DNA of 64,000 nucleotides from Cylicocyclus nassatus (lineage: Eukaryota > Nematoda > Chromadorea > Rhabditida > Strongylidae). Positions 11,501 to 20,362 of the stretch are shown in pieces (the stretch's first letter is position 1; every line of letters begins with the position of its first letter). Below the pieces are notes generated by a model that had not been told where the DNA came from, made no database searches, and worked only from the letters and a program-made list of their open reading frames with translations. The stretch is taken from assembly GCA_958299035.1 (NCBI GenBank), contig CATQJL010000223.1:54232302-54296301 (forward strand), in the 5' to 3' direction. A program made the position numbers and the translations under genes.

Positions 11501-14500
11501 TACAAAGTTATTAGTTACCTGATTTACACGGGTACACTATTTGGGTGCACTATTTCTTCACAAACATTAGCATAAACACGCAAAAGGATTTCACGATCAA
11601 GAACCCTACAAGCCTTATTTGAAAAAGTTGTCCGGAACAGCGAGCGTCCTGTGAGGCACTCCGAGCTGCTCGCATTTAACGAAGAGAAAAATGCGTCTTG
11701 TATTTGTGAACTCAGGATATGCAAAGGCATTATGCGTCCGTTAACTCCTTCGGATTTAGGAATCTTTACTGCTTTTGCTGGGTCTGGCGTGGACATTTGT
11801 ATTTTTTCCATGATCACCTTACTCTTCAGAGTGACTGAGAAGACTGCCACTCCAACCACCGTCGTCTTGATGGGTATGCGTACCCAACAATTGTTGCAAC
11901 TATAAGCATTTAATTCAAGGTTTGAACTCTATGGTCGGAGGGTATTACCGCCTAATTTGGGAAGGTGACGTCACCAAACTTGCCATCGAGTACCTGCAGG
12001 TCTCTATTCCCGTTGGCGTTACTCTTGCACCGTTCGGCAGCTTCCTCGGATCTCATTTTCACAGACAGGTTGTTACATTCATAAATATTTTTGCGTGGAA
12101 GCGACCCTTCATACTTCGCCGAGAAAAGCCAAAGGCGCCCGAAAAAGTTCAAAAGCGTAAGAGAACATCGCTGTTGTTGACAATATCTAACGAACAGGAG
12201 TTCGAGATGCAGACGCTTGCTTTGATTTTCAGCACAATAAGAAATACACAGCCATGCTCATGAGCTGGCATGAATTTCCAGAAGAAAATTTGAACTAAAC
12301 AAAGGGCTACACAGGATGAATCAGATAATCACGAACCATACAAAGGCACCATAGTGAGCTGCATGAGAAGCTAAGATACCATGCAGTTTCCTAGAAACTA
12401 AATTGCTAGAAACAAGGGAGGTCCGACTAACCAAACTGGCCTTTCTAAATGGCTCTTATACCACTTTGAAGAGCATCAAACGGTAACTCAGATAATCACC
12501 GGGGGCAGGCGGCCATGCCATTTTTGGGCAAGCGGGCACCGGAAAGATAGTTCGCTGATTTCTTGCGGTCCGCTTGCAGATATTTGGAAGAATTTTAGCG
12601 AAAATTTGAACGAATGTTTGAAGAACAATTGCGGTTTCCTTGCAGATTAGCTGCGGCGCAGTGGCCGCATTCTCGCGGACTTTCCGCGAAAATATGCAAG
12701 ATTTTCGGGGGCCGCACGGTCCTTTGTGGAAGACCGCGCAGCCCTCAGGTACTCTCCGCTGAGAGAAAGTACCTCAAACTTGAGTAATTGTACCATCGAT
12801 GACTCATCTGCCATGTAGAGTCTCATCTTTGCTCGGCGTACACCCGAAACTGCTTAAAAACCGTTCGAGCGCCAGCTGAAAATTTGACCAGCGCTCGCTG
12901 AGAGAGATTATTTGACGAGTGCCTGCAGGAAATTCTGTGTTGCTGCCCTCTGGCAGGACATTAGACAGTAAAGGAAGTGCCGCCCGCTGAAGGTTTGGCC
13001 ACGCCCCAAAATTCTGCTGAGCGCCTGCAAAACAACGCAAGTTTTGCGGAACGCCTGCCCCCGGCGATTGTCTGAGAACTCAAATCTGATTTTGTTATCT
13101 GCCGAGCGCCTTTGCATGCCAAGTTATGATTAGTTTCTTGGTGCGAAAAATGAAGGCAATAAGTAAAATCAAATTTTACGGTCTTTTCTGCGCTCTCAAA
13201 ATAAGATCAACAGAAAAATAGTAAGAAAATGGAATACAAGAACAGTTCAAAAAAGACGGCCGCTATAAGTCATCCGTTCTTGATTTGGCATATAGCTACG
13301 TATGCATTGAATTGCCGCGGTTGCCTCCTTCTTTAAAGTAATGATCAGCAAGTAGCGCTTTGTGGAATGAACTTTTTGCGACTATGAGAGCAAATCAATC
13401 TGCACGAAAATCCTGGGGAACCAAAATAACATCAGCGCGACTTGGTATATTTCTTTGCTGGCTTCGAAAACTTCAGTATCGGTTCTGTGCCGTACAGGTT
13501 TAATAGAGTAATACACTTTATTGCCTTACGTTTTGCATGCCGTTATCAGAGGCCTTTAATGTGTCAGTCACAAGGATGTCCGCTCCTGAACCCCAAACAC
13601 CTCTTCGCACTTGCATATTCGATTCATCTAGTGTGGATGAAGGAGGTTGGGCCATGACTTCTACTCACCAGTGTATTATTGATATTGCAGTGTGCGACCG
13701 CTTCAGGCGAGCCTGTTCGACTGTTGTGACACAAGAGTAGTGTGCATGTCACATAGCTGCTTATATATGCTCAGACATTCTATAGCTCGCAAAACATGAC
13801 ACTAATCAAGGAATGTCTGTGTAGCAATATTTTAGATGGTCAGGACGGTATTACGCGCGAGTACGAGGTTTGTCGTTGGGTCAACGATTAGCACCCGTTT
13901 TAACAATTTGCTTCATGAGCAAGATAAAACTCCCAATGTTACTCAGAGATCCACTTATGTACTATTATATTTACGCGACTGTTGCATTGTCACGACAACA
14001 CAGTCCGAGGTGGACAAATGTTTTGAAATACTCAATCAACAATCTAAGTACATAAGTTTAACAAGCGAGAAACCTCAAAACGATTGGTTGGCTTACTCGA
14101 ACACGGAGATGACGTTTGCAGACGGCTTAGTATGCACGAAATGGTACCGCAAAGAAAGTAGCAAAAACATAATCTTGCACGCTCCGCTCACCCACTAGCC
14201 GTTAAACGCACGCTGATTTGCAATATGTTGAAAACGGCAGCGAACAGCAGTACCGGTGAGATTGAGAAGCAGGAATCACTAAAACTGGCGGCCGATATAA
14301 TGTTATCCAATCGTTGTACAAAACGACCCAGACGAAACAAAAAGGCAACAGCGCAACTAAAAGATCAGGTCACCAACAAGGTACCTTTATGCTGCCCTTT
14401 ATCTCTAAGAAAGTCACTATGGCGATTAAGCAATGCCTGATACGAGCGAATCTCGAGGATGACGTTATTTTAACGTCATTCTTACGTTTTTCTAGTAAAT

Positions 14501-17500
14501 ATTCCTCGCAACAACATAAAGAAGCAACTAGACCGCAATAGATTATGCGACAAAGCTTATAATTCACGAGATTGCGCGATCTGCCCATAAGGAAGAATCG
14601 GAGATTGCACAAAGTGTGGCGTCGTTTACGAAATCCATTGTTTGAAAAAGACTCCGCCAGTTACATTGGTAAGATTGGTCGACCCTTGAGCTTACGTTCA
14701 AATGAACATCTAATTGGCAAAAGAAAACAGGACATGATGAGCCCATTAGGTGAGCCGGCAGAAAGGTAGAGCATGAAGGAACGGATTGCGATATAAGGTG
14801 CACAATACTGACCTATGAAAGTAAAAAAGCTGCGCGAAAGGCTTTGGAAGCGTCTTTCATTCTTACGCGTGATCCCAAGATGAACAAGAATGAACAGCTA
14901 TCCATTACCGCTGATCTCATGCCGCATCTACCGTTTTGCGAAGGTGGGCCGTGACTTTCACTCACCAGTGTTTACCGATATTGCAGTGTGCCCGCTTTAG
15001 GCGAGCCCGTTCAACTGTTGTGACACAAGAATGAGCAGTGTGCATGTCACATAACTGCTTATATACGCTCAGACAATCTATAGCTGGCAAAACGGAAGAT
15101 GCGGCATGAGATCAGTGGTAATGGATAGCTGTTCATTCCTGTTCATCTTGGGATCACGCGTAAGAATGAAAGACGCTTCCAAAGCCTTTCGCGCAGCTAT
15201 TTTACTTTCATAAATTAGTATTGTGCACCTTATATCGCAATCCGTTCCTTCATGCTCTACCTTTCTGCCGGTTTACCTAATGGGCTCATCATGTCCTGTT
15301 TTCTTTTGCCAATTAGATGTTCATTTGAACGTAAGCTCAAGGGTCGGCTAATCTCACCAATGTAACTGGCGGAGTCTTTTTCAAACAATGGATTTCGTAA
15401 ACGACGCCGCAGTTTGTGCAATCTCCGACTTTTCCTTATGGGCACATCGCGCAATCTCGTGAATTATAAGCTGTGTCGCATAGTCTATTGTGGACTAGTT
15501 GCTTCTTTATGTTGTTGCGAGGAATATTTACTAGAATAACGTAAGAATGACGTTAGAATAACATCATCCTCGAGATTCGCTCCTATCAGGCATTGCTTAA
15601 TCGCCATAGTGACTTTCGCAGAGATAAAGGGCACCATAAAGGTACCTTGTTGGTGACCTGATCTTTTAGTTGCGCTGTTGCCTTTTTGTTTCGTCTGGGT
15701 CGTGTTGTATAACCATTGGATAACATTATATCGGCCGCAGTTTCAGTGATTCCTGCTTCTCAATCTCACCGGTACTGCTGTTCGCTGCCGTTTTCAACAT
15801 ATTGCAAATCAGCGTGCGTTTAACGGCTAGTGGGTGAGCGGAGCGTGCAAGATTATGTTTTTGCTACTTTCTTTGCGGTACCATTTGGTGCATACTGAAC
15901 CATCTACAAACGTCATCTCCGTGTTCGAGCAGGCCAACCAATCGTTTCGAGGTTTCTCGCTTGTTAAACTTATGTACTTAGACCGTTGATTGAGTACTTA
16001 AACATTCGTCCTCGGACTGTGTTGTCGTGACAATGCAACAGTCGTCTATATAAATCTTATATATAAAGCTGAATGTCTGTTTGTATGTATGTCTGTATGT
16101 CTTTATGTAAGTCTGTATGTACGTATGTTCCGAATAGAAATTTTTATTTCTGAACCGATCAAGACCAAACTTAGCACACATACACTTAGGACCCCGGCGG
16201 GTGTCATAGGCTACTTTTCGTCATCGATCGATATCGATTTTATCGATTCTGACCACCCCCACGGGGGTGATCAGCATGCTCGATTACACCCCCTCTGCCA
16301 AATTCCAGCCCCCTAACTCAAATTTTGCAAAAAATCAATAAAATCGACATCGATCGATAACGAAAAGTGGACTGTGACACCCGCCGGGGTCCAAAGTGTA
16401 TGTGTGCTAAGTTTGGTCTTGATCGGTTCAGAAATAAAATTTCTATTCGGAACATACGGCGGAGCCGGGTAAGCCAGCTAGTAGTATATAAGTGGGTCTC
16501 TGAGTAACATTGGGCGTTCTATCTTGCTCATGAAGCAAATTGCTAAAACGGGTGCTAATCGTTGACCCATCGACAAACCTCGTACTCACGCGTAATATCG
16601 TCCTGATCATCTAAAAATATTGCTACACAGCCATTCCTTGATTAGTGTCATGTTTTGCGAGCTATAGATTGTCTGAGCATGTATAAGCAGATATGTGACA
16701 TGCACACTACTCTTGTGTCACAACAGTCGAACGGGCTCGCCTGAAGCGGTTGCACACTGCAATATCAATAATACACTGGTAAGTAAAAGTCATGGCCCAA
16801 CCTTCTTCATCCACACTAGATGAATCGAATATGCAAGTGGGAAGAGGTGTTCGGGGGTCAAGAGTGGACATCTTTGTGAATGACACCCTTCAAGCCCAGG
16901 GCCCGGCACCGATGGTTTGGGGTCAAACTGGACTTCGTTTTGGAGTTAGAAGAAACGGGGACATCGTTTTTATGAGGTCCTGGAAGAACCAAAAAACACG
17001 ACGAACATGTCAGGTTTCACGAGTTGAACGTGTTCTTTCGTAAGCGCGCGAATTTCAAATGCAAGACTCAAACAAACAAATGGCTTGTTTACAGTGCACA
17101 AACAATCACATGGCTCCGAATTTGGGCTATGAGTATACAATATTACTCCAAACTATGTTATGTAAAAAGTTCCCAAAACTTGTGTGTCCTAATATCCGTT
17201 CTCGAATTTGTTGTTTTCTAGACCAACTCCAAACCAACTGGGTTGGTTCGGAGCATAAATATTGGAGAGCTCACATAAGTTTTCAAACTTTTTGATTTGG
17301 ACGATTAGAACGGTCAAAAATCTATCATATAGTGAAGAGAGCGGATCAAACCGTTGCCTCTACACTTTTTTAAAGTTAAAGTAGTATAATTCTATGCATT
17401 GATAGATATCGCGCTCCAATCACTTGCGGTGTCCTTTGAAATATGTGGCGAAAAATGCATCGCAGGATTGTTGAGACTACAGATTTGGTTGGCCTAGGAG

Positions 17501-18612
17501 ATTCTTGACATTCCCAGCATCAAAATGGTACTATACCCAATGGCAGAGCCTTTAATCGATTCGAAATGTTTTCTTTTTGCTTTTTGTTATATTACATGCC
17601 TCAAAATGCGCTTTTTTCGCTTTTTGTTGCTATTTTGGTTGAATGAGGGTTTCCCTACTGATTTTCACGTCGAGAGGACTTCGTAAATTTTCGCAAAGTC
17701 ATGGGGGACTCCGTTTCCCAAAAACCTCCAAACCAACGCGTGCCGGGCCCTGTTCAGGCCTCTGGTGACGGCCTGTGGCCGAAACGTAGGGCGATAAAGT
17801 GTATTATTATAAAAGACCTCTACGGCACAGAACCAATACTGAAGTTGGCTTTCAAATGCCCAGGTTTCAAGGTAAAAGGACTTTCAAAATTTATATAACT
17901 TTACAGGATATGAGAGTGTGAAATGAAATTGATTTTTAATAAGGTGTAAGAATTAAATTTACTAAAATTACTTTTACAAAATTAGGAAGACTTTAATCTG
18001 AAATGCAAGACTTTTGTAAAAGCTTTCCACAGCTGAGTAATAATATCTAAGGTCAACGTCCATTTAGGTTCTTGCATGTTTTGTCTACGTTCTCGAATTA
18101 CTTTCTCTTCTTGGATTTTTGATTACTGGTCCGCCTTTATATCTGAGTAAGTCTTATTAGGAACTCTGTACATGCACAGCAAAAAATGTATTATTCAGTT
18201 GCTTGTGGAGGTGCAATAATCCTTGCCGGGTTCGGATTCTTCACACTTATCAGCAAAGCAGGCGAGAAACTCATGGAAGAAGTTGAGGTTTGTGCAAAGA
18301 CCCCATCCGGGTCGAAAGTATAGACATGCTTAAAAATTCTGTTGAAGAGATGTTGACGCATGAGTGACTTCAAAAGTTTTTTCAAATGAAGGTATATTAA
18401 TGTATGCGCGCTTCCAAACTTTTTTTTATGAAGGCGTTTTGAGTAAAAAGAATTGCAGAAACGGATTGTATGAAGCACAAATTACTAAGAAAACAACATT
18501 TTCATGATTGTTCGCTTTGTGTCCCTGCAGCAGTGGTTTTGCATAAGTCGACTTTGAAGCCATTCATTTATGTATTCAGATAAAGCAACTCAGCTTCAAG
18601 CAAACTTCCTAG
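2568..18612 (+). CDS. TauE/SafE-family (sulfite exporter-like) membrane protein, 12 exons
   Basis: Exons by splice signals and phase: 2568-2598, 2649-2699, 3104-3222, 4697-4796, 5297-5404, 7404-7516, 7605-7779, 11760-11873, 11920-12068, 18068-18146, 18199-18287, 18580-18612. They join without a frame break into 386 residues. The short N-terminus is basic (SPAPKKKSFFRKYF), followed by a hydrophobic segment (IAFLVPMIVM, about residue 58). The first half-repeat carries TSEGGGAVAFPSMTL (about 102-116), the glycine-rich signature of this transporter family; the second carries AGSGVDICIFSMITLLFRV (about 238-256). Several more membrane segments follow, ending in a basic tail and TAG. Family members are multi-pass anion transporters; the substrate here is unknown. 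Introns of 3.98 kb (7780-11759) and 6.0 kb (12069-18067) are filled with transposons. The last exon rests on one splice junction and is the least certain. Confidence 0.85.
3472..3580 (+). repeat. Direct repeat, copy 1 of 2
   Basis: About 107 bases from gcatccc through ggagttaacgtgttaaac recur, diverged, at 3889-3994. Shared blocks include gcgcatccc..agaattgtt, aataagcg and gctggagttaacgtgtt. The repeat lies in the intron between TauE exons 3 and 4. Confidence 0.65.
3889..3994 (+). repeat. Direct repeat, copy 2 of 2
   Basis: Second copy of the 3472-3580 repeat, 417 bases downstream, ending gctggagttaacgtgttg. It is followed by a stretch (4055-4150) related to the hairpin element at 33300-33547. 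Confidence 0.65.
4055..4150 (+). repeat. Fragment of the hairpin MITE family seen at 33300-33547
   Basis: The block aacacgttgaaaaacttgtt, cctccact, aagcatta, then tttttgtactctctagctgcc matches one arm of the 33.3 kb fold-back element and the interior of the 63.1-63.8 kb element. Only one arm is present here. Confidence 0.6.
5543..6346 (+). mobile_element. Mariner-type TIR element, non-autonomous (family A)
   Basis: The ends form inverted repeats of about 75 bases at roughly three-quarters identity. The left starts ttaggctggaaactaag; the right ends cttagtttccaacccaa. TA flanks both sides (5541-5542 and 6347-6348). No intact ORF lies inside; the 804-bp interior holds only traces that may derive from a mariner-like transposase. 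A partial inverted copy is at about 30384-30925, sharing blocks such as the sequence around the paired gtcagaatttggcag and acatggcgcactcaaatttt. The element lies in the TauE intron 5405-7403. Confidence 0.75.
6347..7403. other. Intronic DNA; one short hairpin-like repeat
   Basis: No exon found that fits the TauE gene phase. At 6789-6812 and 6879-6892 short motifs of the type gtgcgtgg...ccacgcac occur, and a similar motif is at 30980-31003. Nothing else recognised. Confidence 0.4.
7780..8600. other. Intronic DNA, nothing recognised
   Basis: First part of the 4 kb TauE intron. No repeat seen elsewhere and no ORF with coding character. Confidence 0.4.
8782..10073 (+). mobile_element. Tc1/mariner element with perfect 26-bp TIRs
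   Basis: Both ends carry the same perfect 26-bp inverted repeat (8782-8807 and 10048-10073) starting cagggttgggggaaagtctt. TA target duplications lie at 8780-8781 and 10074-10075. The 1292-bp length is normal for a mariner-sized element. It contains a broken transposase on the + strand. Insertion into the 8620-10759 TIR element makes it the younger of the two. Confidence 0.9.
8937..9953 (+). pseudogene. Broken mariner-type transposase
   Basis: Recognisable pieces occur in order across frames. An N-terminal helix-turn-helix (MHEERMADQQIARAL, about 8970-9015) is followed by a central part containing RCHRMLERLSKARH just before the first catalytic block, then SPNLNPLDYSVW (about 9757-9792, the third acidic block). 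The C-terminal stretch is ALQKALEEIDVEHLRETMDS, then RGRIFEL and a stop at about 9953. Frameshifts and stops separate these pieces. The expected first catalytic Asp reads as Thr-Ile-Lys at about 9372-9380, so the enzyme would be dead even without the breaks. Confidence 0.8.
10760..11759. other. Intronic DNA, nothing recognised
   Basis: Remainder of the TauE intron up to exon 8. No coding or repeat signal found. Confidence 0.4.
12411..13125 (+). mobile_element. ACAAGGGA-family MITE carrying a nested CCGGGGGCAGGCG element
   Basis: The left 75 bases (aacaagggaggtcc, actggcctttctaaatgg, actttgaagagcat) match the left end of the MITE at 45338-45803. After an interruption, actcaaatctg, atctgccgagcgcctttg and ccaagttatgat match the inner part of the same MITE. 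The interruption (about 12487-13075) has its own inverted ends, agataatcaccgggggcaggc and gcctgcccccggcgattgtct. The nesting shows the CCGGGGGCAGG element is the younger insertion. Confidence 0.65.
12486..13076 (+). mobile_element. Nested TIR element with CCGGGGGCAGGCG ends
   Basis: Terminal inverted repeats read cagataatcaccgggggcag and its near-complement cccccggcgattgtctgag. The interior is GC-rich and has no transposase. Its boundaries fall exactly where homology to the ACAAGGGA MITE stops and resumes. Confidence 0.6.
13126..13450. other. Intronic DNA, nothing recognised
   Basis: Between the nested MITE and the Penelope palindrome; no ORF or repeat identified. Confidence 0.35.
13855..14960 (+). 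pseudogene. Penelope-like element ORF remains, left copy (RT + GIY-YIG)
   Basis: Reading across frames: GLSLGQRLAPVLTICFMSKI (about 13867-13926, an RT motif before the catalytic box), then LRDCCIVTTTQSEVDKC. In the latter the catalytic YIDD box has decayed to LRDC, while the right copy keeps YIDDCC. The thumb/linker follows (ESSKNIILHAPLTH; EKQESLKLAADIMLSN; ATAQLKDQVTNKVP). The endonuclease part comes last, with RDCAIC, KCGVVYEIHC, ASYIGKIGRPLSLRSNEHLI (about 14660-14715) and a helical tail (KKAARKALEASFILTRDPK). The cysteine pairs and YIG..GR.L..R..EH pattern are typical of the Penelope GIY-YIG domain. Multiple frameshifts and stops make it inactive. Confidence 0.8.
15095..16620 (-). pseudogene. 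Penelope-like element ORF remains, right copy, inverted
   Basis: Mirror of the left copy on the minus strand. The GIY-YIG part (RDVPIRKSRRLHKLRRRLRN is a shifted-frame reading of the same bases) lies at 15257-15470. The RT box YIDDCCIVTTTQSE is intact at about 16008-16055, and a Helitron insertion follows immediately upstream of it. The RT motif around the start of the palm lies at 16500-16600. The copy is broken by frameshifts and the Helitron, but it retains the catalytic aspartates lost in the left copy. Confidence 0.75.
16055..16481 (+). mobile_element. Short non-autonomous Helitron
   Basis: Starts TCTTATATATAAAGCTGAAT and ends ..GCCGGGTAAGCCAGCTAG, inserted between A (16054) and T (16482), as Helitrons do, without a target duplication. 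The inside is a large palindrome: ctgaaccgatcaagaccaaa and accccggcgggtgtca on the left recur as complements on the right. The other Penelope arm (about 13950-13990) is uninterrupted at the corresponding position, giving a direct empty-site comparison. No Rep/helicase coding is present. Confidence 0.85.
16905..17752. mobile_element. TIR element with CAGGGCCCGGCAC ends inserted in the right Penelope arm
   Basis: cagggcccggcacc at 16912 and its inverse gtgccgggccctg ending near 17750 bound an ~850-bp segment absent from the left arm. There the flanking sequence runs straight through (gaggcctttaatgtgtcag at 13550-13568). The inverted repeats extend about 60 bases with decreasing identity (tggtttgg..cttcgttttggag). 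The 4-base TTCA found next to both ends may be the target duplication. No transposase ORF seen. Confidence 0.6.
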
Positions 18613-20030
18613 TTTGCATTCTGATACTCGCTGATTCTTTACTCGTACTTATGTCTGTATATAAAGTTAGCGTTTTTGATCATCTTTGTACAATTACGCA
18701 TCAGTTGTATGCATGGCTCTTGGCGCTACATATTCACGGTTGGCTAAAGTTGTAATGTCTTATAAGTAGCCGGGCAACATACGATTTCTCAATAAAAGTG
18801 TCTAGAAATGAGTTGTTTTATGTCGCGCAGTTTTTAGAACTGAAAGAAGATAAAAATCCAAAAATCGGGCTATAAGATGGATGCAGTCATAAATCAACCA
18901 TTTTTGAATATATAGCGTTTTTAGTTCTTATTGAATCTTTATACTATCACAGTCGTATAACATATTCACAATATCTTGCTTTTGGAAACAAAAAAATCAC
19001 TGAAAAATTTGGTAATGATAAAAAACGTGACTTGTAGCTAAAGACTCATTGTACTTCTTCTCAATCTCAGTGTTGTCTGGACAAATCGACGAAATCAGGA
19101 GCTGTCTCAATTGACCTATTATCACGTGCGTAGAAACTTCTTTTTTTTGAATTGTCAAGCGAGCTGCTCAGCCGACTCAGTGTTTCGGAAAGCGATCCTT
19201 ATGCCGCACGGTTTTCTCAGGTAATACGCAAGACGGTATATAGTCGTTTAGTTGCGAAGTCTTTGGCGTGTTTAGCTCTTCGAGTGAAAAACAATCCCGC
19301 GGCTTATACACTTGAAATTAGGATAATAATAGATCGAGCAAAGTACGACAATGGTAGTTCATAATCTTCCAGAAGCTAGAGTACTGCACATATTGTTTGA
19401 AAAATTCGTACTCCATGACCCTATTCAGTGATATATTAGCAAGCAACCATTATTCAAACCATTATTTAACTTGGTCTTCTTGTTGTAAGATATCATGTAC
19501 TCATGTCAATTAAATACAAATGTAATATGGCTAGTGGGACGTTTATAGCCAAAAAAAAACATTCACTCTGCAGCTAAAAATTCGAATAAACTCGCGCCAT
19601 GGAAGAGGACATATTTACGCAGCAGATTATTAAGGAAATAGCACGACCTTCATGTTGTTGAATGAGTGAGTAGTTTTCTGCACCAATACATTGCCTTACT
19701 GCCTTCGTGTGAACTGTCAGTCCAATATGCAGACAAGGTCGCTTGCCGTTTGCGACCTTCAACGTCATCAAAGCTCTCAAATTCGATGTATTTTTTACAT
19801 AAAATCAATTGAACAAGAAGAAATTGTATAGCTTATTCGTATGCCCATCCTGCGTCGCTTAGAGGTGCTTCTGCAAAAACATTCAGTTAATCGAAATGTT
19901 TAACGAATTGTCTCAAAAAACAAACAGTTTTGCACTGATAATATAGCTAAATAAGCAATCACTTCGTTATTCAATGGCCGTATTTATCAACAAACCATTG
20001 AGGTTAGAATCTACCTCAGCTAGGATTTTT
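18613..20030. other. 3' region of the TauE gene and intergenic DNA
   Basis: Contains the polyadenylation signal near 18790. An ORF at 19152-19364 has an acceptor-like start and a cag|gtaata donor-like site at 19220, but it does not join in phase with a recognisable partner. No repeat shared with the rest of the window was seen. Confidence 0.35.
18790..18797 (+). promoter_or_regulatory. Polyadenylation signal AATAAA
   Basis: caataaaagtg lies about 180 bases after the proposed stop codon of the TauE-family gene, which supports the 3' end chosen for it. Confidence 0.5.
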
Positions 20031-20276
20031 GCTTGTAAGGAAATGGACAGAGTCCACGCGATTTCATCGTCGGGAATCAGACAAGACGAGTATTACGAGT
20101 TTATTGCATGCCGTCCTTCTTGTATTTTGGTTGTGATGGTTAATCACGATTAGTCGTGTTGGAAAACTATCACAACCGAAATGCAAGAAGATCGGCAGCA
20201 ATGATGTTGTTACAGTTGACTTGTCGCGATTAATCGCGCAATGAAATTGCCTGTATTCTGCCCGTGGCCTAACCCG
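20030..20276. mobile_element. MITE of the CACGCGATTTCATCGTCG family
   Basis: Left cagagtccacgcgatttcat and right atgaaattgcctgtattctg..ggcctaac are imperfect inverted ends. The interior contains an inverted pair cttgtattttggttgtgatg / catcacaaccgaaatgcaag-type block around an atcacgattagtcgtg centre. Related copies lie at 21773-21976, 27384-27822 (with one nested inside), 31019-31140 and 32358-32582. Confidence 0.6.
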
Positions 20277-20362
20277 TATACACAACCATAGGTGCGATTT
20301 GCTTACCCCATCGCACCTATGGTTGTGCTATATGTGCTATATGTGGTTGTGGTATATGCTCA

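Larger units (their letters stand above)
13450..17860. mobile_element. Inverted pair of Penelope-like retroelements
   Basis: A 4.4 kb inverted repeat. The left arm runs from about 13450 to 15095; the right arm mirrors it to about 17860 and carries two extra insertions (16055-16481 and about 16905-17752). Each arm encodes the remains of a Penelope-like reverse transcriptase and GIY-YIG endonuclease, + strand on the left and - strand on the right. A block of about 150 bases (ctcaccagtgt..gatattgcagtgtgc..cgagcc..gttgtgacacaaga) occurs at 13655-13800, again in direct orientation at 14945-15090, and inverted at 16640-16790. That fits Penelope pLTR organisation, with a central repeat shared by two oppositely oriented copies. 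The whole unit sits in the 6 kb TauE intron. Confidence 0.8.

Noticed and set aside
14370..14803. Minus-strand ORFs of about 80 codons
   Set aside because: Antisense shadows of the left Penelope copy.
19152..19364. Alternative last exon of the TauE gene
   Set aside because: The acceptor at 19155 is usable, but the phase required after exon 11 gives an unremarkable frame, and a polyadenylation signal lies upstream at 18790.
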